Shown here one piece after another: positions 1 to 8,079 of a stretch of 8,079 nt of DNA. Location: assembly GCA_017560175.1 (NCBI GenBank), contig JAFYOK010000043.1:1-8079 (forward strand), written 5' to 3'. Positions within the stretch are counted from its first letter, which is position 1. Each line of letters opens with the position of its first letter. The position numbers were made by a program, and so were the translations under genes. Source of the DNA: Clostridia bacterium (GTDB taxonomy: Bacteria; Bacillota; Clostridia; Oscillospirales; Butyricicoccaceae). Under the pieces are notes generated by a model. It had not been told where the DNA came from, did no database searches, and saw nothing but the letters and a program-made list of their open reading frames with translations.

Positions 1-173
1 ATCTGCATACCGCCATTGGCGGCCTTGCTCCGCAGGAGAGGCAGCTGATCGCCTTGCGCTATGGCCGTGGCTTGACCCAGCAGAAAACGGCCGATATTTT
101 AGGTCTGTCACAGGTCAAGATCTCCAGAATGGAAAAGAAGATTCTGGCACAGCTGCGGCAGAAATTGATGTAG
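1..173 (+). CDS. Sporulation-type RNA polymerase sigma factor, C-terminal fragment (SigF/SigG-like region 4)
   Basis: This gene enters from the left edge; only its last 56 codons and the TAG stop at 171-173 are present, read in the frame starting at base 3. The fragment is a sigma-70 region 4, the helix-turn-helix that contacts the -35 element. It has an ERQLIALRYG segment, then GLTQQKTADILGLSQ and a recognition helix reading QVKISRMEKKIL, and ends in LRQKLM. The SQVxxSRxEKKIL signature is typical of the forespore sigma factors SigF and SigG, and less like SigA, SigE or SigK. SigF seems the better match, but with regions 1-3 missing I do not assign a symbol. The family directs RNA polymerase to stage-specific sporulation promoters. 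No start, promoter or upstream anti-sigma gene can be seen. The neighbour on the right converges on it. Confidence 0.85.
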   Translation, partial: LHTAIGGLAPQERQLIALRYGRGLTQQKTADILGLSQVKISRMEKKILAQLRQKLM

Positions 174-184
174 CAATAAAAGAA

Positions 185-210
185 AAGCCCTGCAGGATTC
201 TGCAGGGCTT
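185..210 (-). terminator. Intrinsic terminator between convergent genes, oriented for the leftward mgtC operon
   Basis: A perfect 11-bp inverted repeat (AAGCCCTGCAG at 185-195, CTGCAGGGCTT at 200-210) encloses a 4-base loop. Read on the - strand, the stem is followed by a T-rich tail (complement of the A-rich 174-186 stretch), the canonical intrinsic-terminator layout. It lies 15 bases beyond the mgtC stop codon. Read on the + strand, the bases after the stem are AGGTTATATA, so it would be a weaker terminator for the sigma-factor gene, although it is the only hairpin available to it. Confidence 0.88.
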
Positions 211-224
211 AGGTTATATATGGG

Positions 225-905
225 TTATTCGATGACCGAAAAGGCCACGCCGTCGAGTGCTTCGATCTCGCAGCGAAGTTCGCTGGTGCGCAGACTGTTG
301 GAAACGATGATGTTGAGGCCAATGTGGCCGGGCATACCGCTTTTGGCAGCAACGGTCTCCAGCAGGACATCGCCATCGATTTCCGCTCGGATGCGGTCGG
401 CAATATTGCCCAGCTGACAGATGTTGTCGATCTCGGCGTAGATGTTGTGGGAAGACATCTTGCTCTTGCGTTCCAGACGGGAGAGCAGGGCGGTGGTGAT
501 CACACAGACGGCAGTACCGACCAGTGCGCCGAAATAGAAGCCGCAGCCCAGAGCAATGCCGATGGCAGCGGTGGCCCACATGCCGGCAGCGGTGGTCAGA
601 CCCGTGATGATGTTGCTGTTTTTAACAACGATCATGCCTGTACCCAGAAAGCCGATGCCCGAGATGACCTGGGCCGACAGACGCAGGGGATCGGTATCTA
701 TGCCCAGAATAATGCTGAGGTACATGCCGGTCAGTGCTGTCAGTGTAGCACCGACACAGACCAGAATGTGGGTACGAAGACCTGCAGCACTGCCGTGACG
801 GCTGCGCTCGGTACCGATGATGCCGCCGACCAGCGCGGCCAGCAGAATACGGAGCAGGGAAGAGATGTAGAAATTGCTGAGAATATGATGGAACAAAGGA
901 ATCAT
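225..905 (-). CDS. MgtC/SapB family membrane protein
   Basis: This 226-residue protein has the MgtC/SapB fold. An N-terminal hydrophobic domain carries several predicted membrane spans, roughly residues 15-31, 46-66, 78-96 and 104-141. A soluble C-terminal domain of about 80 residues (146-226) resembles the ACT-like tail of longer MgtC proteins. Family signatures are clear: GTERSRHG followed by AGLRTHILVCVGA (about 31-53), SAQVISGIGFLGTG (77-90) and GLTTAAGMWATAAIG (102-116). In enteric pathogens MgtC supports growth at low magnesium and restrains F1Fo ATP synthase; most Bacillota homologues are uncharacterised, so no symbol is given. An in-frame stop lies two codons upstream of the ATG at 905, so this is the first possible ATG. 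The only ribosome-binding candidate, AAAGG, sits about 13 bases upstream, which is weak. It begins 39 bases after the glpK stop with no intervening terminator, so it is probably the last gene of the hydrolase-glpK operon. Confidence 0.93.
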   Translation of the reverse strand: MIPLFHHILSNFYISSLLRILLAALVGGIIGTERSRHGSAAGLRTHILVCVGATLTALTGMYLSIILGIDTDPLRLSAQVISGIGFLGTGMIVVKNSNIITGLTTAAGMWATAAIGIALGCGFYFGALVGTAVCVITTALLSRLERKSKMSSHNIYAEIDNICQLGNIADRIRAEIDGDVLLETVAAKSGMPGHIGLNIIVSNSLRTSELRCEIEALDGVAFSVIE

Positions 906-944
906 GACTTAAATGAAGCCTTTCTATAGGTGATGTAAATGAGA

Positions 945-2450
<1,506 letters not shown>

Positions 2451-2451
2451 A

Positions 2452-3369
2452 TTATATGTCCTCCGAAATGAAAGATAAGATATCATCGTAAACGCGATCA
2501 CAGTCGGTTTCGTTTAAAATTTCGTGGCGTTTGCCGGGGTAAAGGATGGCATTGGCTTTGCGGCCTGCAGTACGCAGCTGATCGCGCAGCCACAGGACTC
2601 CTTTGCCATGCTGACCGATGGGATCATCGGCACCGGCAATCAGCAGGAAAGGTCGGCAGACCGTTTTAACTGCCCAACCGGAGTTGCGGGTGCGGGCCAT
2701 GCCGATAAATAAATCGCGAAAACCTGCCGAGGTGAAATGGAATCCGCAAAGAGGATCGTCGGCAAACTTCTGTACGCTGTTCTTATTGGTGGTCAGCCAG
2801 GCATGGCGGGATTTCTCCTTGCGGAAGATGCGGCTGGCTTTGCCGATGGAGAGGTAATACAGAACATCGTTGGGGGTTTTATCCATGCCAATGGTGCAGT
2901 AGGCTTTGGCCAATGCAATGCCGCCCTTGACCATAGGATTGGGGGCAGGGGAGCCGCAGAGGATATAGCGATCATAGATCCAGCCTTCCTCACGGGTAGC
3001 CATTTCACTGACGATCATAGATCCCATGCTGTGACCAAAGAGAATGAAGGGGCCTTGAGGGATCTCTTCGCGCATCAGCCGTGCCAGTCGGAAAGCATCC
3101 TGTGTGAGGATTTCCCAGCCGTTATGATCGGCAAACCAGCCAAGGGTTTCGCCTGCCAGGCAGGAATGGCCATGACCGCGATGGTCGTGGCAGAAAGCAG
3201 CATAGCCGTTTTCGGCGAGGAAGCAGCCCAGCTGCTCATATCGGCCACTGTGTTCAGCCATACCATGGCAGATCTGCACCAGGCCGTGGATCTCACCTTC
3301 AGGCAGCCATGTGCGCACAAAAAGGGGATGATCGAGGCCGTCAGACAGCAGTGTTTCGGAATAGATCAA
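2452..3369 (-). CDS. Alpha/beta hydrolase, monoacylglycerol lipase / lysophospholipase type (Hydrolase_4, S33 clan)
   Basis: This 305-residue alpha/beta-hydrolase most likely cleaves carboxyl esters of a monoacylglycerol or lysophospholipid. The oxyanion-side motif HGMAEHSGRY is at 35-44, DHRGHGHS at 62-69, and the nucleophile elbow GHSMGS has Ser114. The acidic residue is Asp248 or Asp249 in AGADDPIG, and the catalytic histidine is His282 in PGKRHEILNE. The HGxxEHSxRY signature is characteristic of the monoacylglycerol-lipase/lysophospholipase group. I place the start at a TTG (3369) preceded nine bases upstream by GGAGG at 3379-3383. A longer reading from another TTG at 3447 adds 26 hydrophobic residues, but it runs through an excellent promoter (3413-3440) and is rejected. 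No signal peptide remains after that correction, so the enzyme is probably cytoplasmic. It is the first gene of a leftward unit with glpK. The exact substrate is inferred, and a peptidase or other esterase cannot be excluded. Confidence 0.9.
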   Translation of the reverse strand: MIYSETLLSDGLDHPLFVRTWLPEGEIHGLVQICHGMAEHSGRYEQLGCFLAENGYAAFCHDHRGHGHSCLAGETLGWFADHNGWEILTQDAFRLARLMREEIPQGPFILFGHSMGSMIVSEMATREEGWIYDRYILCGSPAPNPMVKGGIALAKAYCTIGMDKTPNDVLYYLSIGKASRIFRKEKSRHAWLTTNKNSVQKFADDPLCGFHFTSAGFRDLFIGMARTRNSGWAVKTVCRPFLLIAGADDPIGQHGKGVLWLRDQLRTAGRKANAILYPGKRHEILNETDCDRVYDDILSFISEDI

Positions 3370-3378
3370 ATCAGAATA

Positions 3379-3383
3379 CCTCC
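3379..3383 (-). promoter_or_regulatory. Ribosome binding site that fixes the hydrolase TTG start
   Basis: On the - strand this is GGAGG, nine bases before the TTG at 3369. No other start candidate in the frame has comparable spacing. It lies downstream of the -10 element at 3413-3418, so it falls inside the predicted 5' leader of about 37 bases. Confidence 0.8.
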
Positions 3384-3412
3384 GAGGAAGGAATTGTAAT
3401 ACATATAAAATC

Positions 3413-3440
3413 ATTATAACAAAAATCGCCTGTATAGCAA
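3413..3440 (-). promoter_or_regulatory. Sigma-A-type extended -10 promoter for hydrolase-glpK-mgtC
   Basis: Read on the - strand: -35 TTGCTA (3440-3435), a 16-base spacer, and a perfect TATAAT -10 (3418-3413) preceded by TG at the extended -10 position. Transcription would start near 3406, leaving a short leader with the GGAGG at 3379-3383. Its -35 lies only 14 bases from the -35 of the divergent rightward promoter. Confidence 0.78.
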
Positions 3441-3454
3441 AGCCCAATATTAAA

Positions 3455-3484
3455 TTTACAAGGATATCTGCTCTGTGCTAAAAT
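3455..3484 (+). promoter_or_regulatory. Sigma-A-type promoter for the TIGR00300-family gene and mutY
   Basis: The -35 TTTACA (3455-3460) is one mismatch from consensus. An 18-base spacer leads to the -10 TAAAAT (3479-3484), preceded by TG in the extended position (TGC before it). A start near 3491 would give a leader of about 28 bases containing AGGAGG at 3506-3511, seven bases before the ATG at 3519. Confidence 0.75.
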
Positions 3485-3518
3485 AGGGAACGAAGTAAAC
3501 ATAACAGGAGGAAAAATC

Positions 3519-4607
3519 ATGTCTTTCATTCTGCCCACATATCATGCACCCGATTTTGAAATCGACGCGCTGAAGAATGCCCCCAATGTCCGTATGGCAC
3601 CTGCACCCATGGACGGTGTTGCCCCCGATCATTACCATGCCACAGGTATTTATCCCGAATATTTCCATATCGACGGCAAATGGCATCTGGCCGAAGAAAG
3701 CCGTATGGACTGCATTCCCGTATGGGAAGACGGCAAGATCAGGATCATCGAGTTCCGCCGTCTGAAGAAAGATCAGATGGTCGTTCTGGGCCGTACCGAA
3801 GATGGCAGCGAAGGTATTTATGTCCACATGTATGGCTTTGCGCCCAAGGGAGAAAAGGACAATGCCTTTGCTTTCCGCCAGGGCCGTTCGAGAGAAACCG
3901 CCTATTCCAAGGACTATGACGAACTCTACAGCCTGCTGCGTCATGAGAAGGAGAACGGCGGCAAGATCCTCTGGGTCATGGGCCCTGCCTGCACTTTCGA
4001 TAATGACTCACGTGCCGCTATGGCAGCATTGATTGAGAACGGTTATGCCTACGGCATTATGGCAGGCAATGCTCTGGCCACCCATGACCTGGAAGCCGGT
4101 CTGCTGGGTACTGCTCTCGGTCAGGACATCTATAGCCAGGAGATCATGTATAACGGCCATTACAACCATATCGATACCATCAACAAGGTACGCAGCTGCG
4201 GCTCTATCCCTGCCTTTATCGAGCAGTACGGTATCAAAGACGGTATTATCCATGCCTGTGTCAAAGCGGGCGTTCCCTTTGTTCTGGGTGGCTCCATCCG
4301 TGATGATGGCCCCCTGCCCGAAGTCTATGCCGATGTTTACGAGGCACAGAATGCCATGCGTAAGCTGGTTTCGGAAGCCACCACCATCATCTGCATGGCA
4401 TCGGTTCTGCACACCATTGCCACAGGTAATATGACCCCTTCCTATCGTGTGGTCGATGGACAGGTACGTCCCCTTTATTTCTATTCTATCGACGTGTCGG
4501 AGTTTGCCGTAAATAAGCTGCTGGATCGCGGCAGCCTCGCCGTCAAGACAATGGTCACCAATGTACAGGACTTCATCGTTCATGTACGCAAGGCTATGGG
4601 GCTTTAA
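3519..4607 (+). CDS. TIGR00300-family protein: LOR/SDH-region plus ornithine-cyclodeaminase-like NAD-binding domain
   Basis: This 362-residue protein resembles the family annotated as the LOR/SDH bifunctional enzyme conserved region (TIGR00300), which includes archaeal ornithine cyclodeaminase and the C-terminal part of cyanobacterial ArgZ/AgrE. Those enzymes convert ornithine to proline and ammonia using bound NAD. Residues about 25-145 match the N-terminal LOR/SDH region (PDHYHATGIYPEYF, WHLAEESRMD, a GD-like loop near 84-90). Residues 150-360 are the better conserved half: WVMGPA (152-157), GIMAGNALATHDLE (179-192), GTALG (197-201), VPFVLGGSIRDDGPLPE (252-268), AQNAMR (276-281), LHTIATGNMTPSY (297-309) and NKLLDRGS (332-339). 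The usual CVDINP-type segment is replaced by FYSIDVSEF after a short insertion (about 311-320), so substrate or activity may differ. The start is supported by AGGAGG seven bases upstream. It is first in a rightward unit, and its stop overlaps the next ATG by one base. Function is inferred from family resemblance recalled by eye. Confidence 0.8.
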   Translation: MSFILPTYHAPDFEIDALKNAPNVRMAPAPMDGVAPDHYHATGIYPEYFHIDGKWHLAEESRMDCIPVWEDGKIRIIEFRRLKKDQMVVLGRTEDGSEGIYVHMYGFAPKGEKDNAFAFRQGRSRETAYSKDYDELYSLLRHEKENGGKILWVMGPACTFDNDSRAAMAALIENGYAYGIMAGNALATHDLEAGLLGTALGQDIYSQEIMYNGHYNHIDTINKVRSCGSIPAFIEQYGIKDGIIHACVKAGVPFVLGGSIRDDGPLPEVYADVYEAQNAMRKLVSEATTIICMASVLHTIATGNMTPSYRVVDGQVRPLYFYSIDVSEFAVNKLLDRGSLAVKTMVTNVQDFIVHVRKAMGL

Positions 4608-5659
4608 TGGAAGCAAGAGCAATGAACGACCTGGACATCTATCGCAGCCTGCCCGAAGCCTTGCTGCCGTGGTATCGGCAGAACAAGCGCGATCTGCCCT
4701 GGCGGCATGACCGTGAGCCCTATCATGTATGGGTATCGGAGATCATGCTGCAGCAGACGAGGGTGGAAGCGGTCATCGGTTATTACGAGCGTTTTCTTCA
4801 TGTGCTGCCCGATATCAGAAGTCTGGCAGAAGCAGACCCCGAGCTGCTGCATAAACTGTGGGAGGGTCTGGGCTATTACTCCCGTGTCCGCAATCTGCAG
4901 AAGGCGGCGCAGCAGGTGATGGAACAGCACAGCGGCATTTTCCCAAATCGCCATGAGGAGATCCGTCAACTGGCAGGCATCGGGCCCTATACGGCCGGTG
5001 CGGTTGCCTCCATCTGTTTTGAGTTGCCCAAGGCAGCCGTCGACGGCAATGTTCTGCGCATCCTTTCCCGTATTCTGTCCGATGATCGGCCCATTGATAA
5101 GGAAAGCACCAAAGCAGCCATGGCGGCTGCATTGGAGGAAGTGTATCCGGAAGGCAGCTGCGGTGATTTCACACAGGCGCTGATGGAGCTCGGGGCGACC
5201 GTATGTATTCCCAAAAGTCCAAGGTGCGAGATCTGTCCGGCACGCGGGTTCTGCCGTGCCCATGGGGCAGGGAACATGACCGATTACCCGGTCAAAAGTC
5301 CCAAGAAGGAGAAGCGCGTGGAACAGAAGACGGTACTGATCCTCGATTGCGGCGGTGAGATTGCCCTTTGCAAAAGGGGAGAGACCGGCTTGTTGGCAGG
5401 CCTTTGGGAGTTGCCCAACCTGCCGGGTCATCTGGATGCGGATGAAGTTATGACGGCAGCACAGGAAATGGGGGTCGGCCCCGACCGTCCCGAATGGGTG
5501 GTGGATCGTAGCCATATCTTTACCCATATCCGCTGGGAAATGAAAGGATGGCGCATCCTTTGTACACAGAAAGCCGAAGATCTGACGTGGGCAAGTCCCG
5601 AGGAACTGCGGGACAAATACGCGCTGCCCACCGCTTTCCGCCAGTTTTTCGAGGTGTAG
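4607..5659 (+). CDS. mutY: A/G-specific adenine DNA glycosylase
   Basis: MutY removes adenine mispaired with 8-oxoguanine or guanine in base-excision repair. The 350-residue product is full length. The helix-hairpin-helix glycosylase core contains WVSEIMLQQTRV with catalytic Glu45, a hairpin LAGIGPYTAGAVAS (122-135), and VDGNVLRILSR with catalytic Asp146. The [4Fe-4S] ligands Cys200, 207, 210 and 216 show the exact C-x6-C-x2-C-x5-C spacing. The C-terminal NUDIX-like 8-oxoG recognition domain (about 238-350) includes GLLAGLWELP (261-270) and HIFTH (303-307), the counterpart of the FSH loop. The first ATG at 4607 overlaps the upstream TAA in a TAATG, suggesting coupled translation. A second ATG at 4622, five codons in and preceded by GGAAG, is an alternative start that would still keep the whole domain. 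The stop lies inside a long hairpin (5645-5674). Confidence 0.97.
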   Translation: MEARAMNDLDIYRSLPEALLPWYRQNKRDLPWRHDREPYHVWVSEIMLQQTRVEAVIGYYERFLHVLPDIRSLAEADPELLHKLWEGLGYYSRVRNLQKAAQQVMEQHSGIFPNRHEEIRQLAGIGPYTAGAVASICFELPKAAVDGNVLRILSRILSDDRPIDKESTKAAMAAALEEVYPEGSCGDFTQALMELGATVCIPKSPRCEICPARGFCRAHGAGNMTDYPVKSPKKEKRVEQKTVLILDCGGEIALCKRGETGLLAGLWELPNLPGHLDADEVMTAAQEMGVGPDRPEWVVDRSHIFTHIRWEMKGWRILCTQKAEDLTWASPEELRDKYALPTAFRQFFEV

Positions 5660-5674
5660 GAAAACCTCGAAAAA
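5645..5674. repeat. Perfect 11-bp inverted repeat spanning the mutY stop codon
   Basis: TTTTTCGAGGT (5645-5655) pairs with ACCTCGAAAAA (5664-5674) around an 8-base loop that contains the TAG stop of mutY (5657-5659). The T-run is on the 5' arm and the A-run on the 3' arm on both strands, the reverse of what an intrinsic terminator needs, and no T-tract follows. It could still stabilise the 3' end of the mutY message or pause polymerase, but I do not call it a canonical terminator. Confidence 0.7.
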
Positions 5675-5688
5675 GATAGGCACTGTCC

Positions 5689-5717
5689 TTAAAATCGTAC
5701 ACTTGACAGGGTATACT
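5689..5717 (+). promoter_or_regulatory. Probable promoter for the small gene and tex
   Basis: The -10 candidate TATACT (5712-5717, one mismatch) has a weak -35 TTAAAA (5689-5694) at the ideal 17-base spacing. A perfect -35-like TTGACA also lies at 5703-5708, but 17 bases downstream of it is only GCTAAG. The arrangement fits either one promoter with a poor -35 or two overlapping ones. A start near 5724 would leave a leader of about 25 bases with AAAGGCAGG (5732-5740) before the ATG at 5749. Confidence 0.55.
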
Positions 5718-5748
5718 ATAGCCAAGCTAAGAAAGGCAGGTATATCCT

Positions 5749-5877
5749 ATGCGTGATTATCGTATCGTCAATGTACGTGGACATATTGAAGTTTTTGATG
5801 ACTGGGGTCAGTTTGTCCTCAGTGCAGACAATGAAAGTGAAGCTCTCTGGGAGCTTGAAATGATGATGGAGGAATAA
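5749..5877 (+). CDS. 42-residue small protein upstream of and coupled to tex
   Basis: A short gene with its own probable promoter, a purine-rich ribosome site (AAAGGCAGG, ending eight bases before the ATG) and a TAA at 5875-5877. The product begins MRDYRIVNVRGHIEVFDDWG, continues through QFVLSADNESEALWEL and ends EMMMEE. It is acidic and has no membrane segment or signal peptide. The first half looks like two short beta strands around a GHIEV/FDDWG turn, and the second half (from SADNESEA) a helix. This small beta-beta-alpha appearance is an inference from residue pattern only. I do not recognise a named family. Its last codons (GAG GAA) form the GGAGG Shine-Dalgarno of tex, whose TTG lies two bases beyond the stop, so it may serve partly as a leader gene that sets tex translation. 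It is too short for many automatic gene callers. Confidence 0.72.
   Translation: MRDYRIVNVRGHIEVFDDWGQFVLSADNESEALWELEMMMEE
5868..5872 (+). promoter_or_regulatory. Ribosome binding site that fixes the tex TTG start
   Basis: GGAGG lies seven bases before the TTG at 5880, inside the final codons of the 42-residue gene. The spacing is optimal and the encoded N-terminus (MDILSVLAQELGI) matches the usual beginning of Tex proteins, so the TTG start is well supported. Confidence 0.85.
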
Positions 5878-5879
5878 TT

Positions 5880-8024
<2,145 letters not shown>

Positions 8025-8079
8025 GAATTGCCCGATTGAGGCATAATCATAGCCCTCCTCTCGTATGATGAATCAGAGG

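Noticed and set aside
1..173. Naming the sigma-factor fragment sigF or sigG outright
   Set aside because: Only region 4 is in the window. The recognition-helix pattern favours SigF/SigG but cannot separate them reliably.
906..944. Possible separate promoter or terminator between glpK and mgtC
   Set aside because: The 39 bases contain no hairpin and no convincing -35/-10 pair, so a shared transcript is simpler.
3456..3944. A 162-codon - strand frame overlapping the divergent promoters and the TIGR00300-family gene
   Set aside because: It has no family resemblance and lies opposite a well-supported gene and promoter.
4604..5725. A 373-codon open frame on the - strand opposite mutY
   Set aside because: It mirrors mutY in register. 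The sense strand carries all MutY catalytic residues and iron-sulfur ligands.
8025..8079. Possible terminator or next-gene signals after tex
   Set aside because: Only short arms are present (CCTCT at 8057-8061, AGAGG at 8075-8079) with no T-tract before the window ends. The sequence is cut off, so no call is justified.

Overview
The window reads as ordinary chromosomal DNA from a spore-forming member of the Bacillota, most likely class Clostridia with a moderate to slightly high G+C content (an Oscillospiraceae/Ruminococcaceae-type gut bacterium would fit). The reasons are a 3' fragment of a sporulation-type sigma factor (SigF/SigG-like region 4), strong GGAGG-type ribosome binding sites, two TTG start codons, and classic TTGACA/TATAAT-like promoters. 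No mobile element, CRISPR array, tRNA or rRNA is visible.

Layout. (1) Positions 1-173 hold the end of a sigma-factor gene on the + strand. (2) A perfect 11-bp hairpin at 185-210 with a T-rich tail on the - strand closes a leftward three-gene unit. In transcription order this unit is an alpha/beta-hydrolase of the monoacylglycerol-lipase/lysophospholipase type (TTG start at 3369), glycerol kinase glpK (start 2450, one base after the hydrolase stop) and an MgtC/SapB-family membrane protein (start 905). (3) A 149-bp divergent intergenic region (3370-3518) carries two back-to-back promoters. One fires left into hydrolase-glpK-mgtC and the other right into the next unit. (4) The rightward unit contains a protein of the TIGR00300 / LOR-SDH-region / ornithine-cyclodeaminase-like family, overlapping by one base (TAATG) with mutY, the A/G-specific adenine glycosylase. 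(5) After an 89-bp gap with a likely promoter come a 42-residue small protein and tex, an S1-domain RNA-binding protein. tex starts at a TTG two bases after the small gene's stop, using a Shine-Dalgarno embedded in that small gene.

How the genes may work together. The hydrolase and GlpK form a plausible short route from monoacylglycerol or lysolipid to glycerol and then glycerol-3-phosphate. This is inferred from operon structure and family, not proven. MgtC at the end of the operon has no obvious link. The pairing of a divergent ornithine-cyclodeaminase-like protein with mutY is tight in sequence but functionally unexplained. The least-described items are this divergent TIGR00300-family protein and the 42-aa protein coupled to tex. 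I see no clear evidence for a wholly new multi-gene system; the rest is core housekeeping content.
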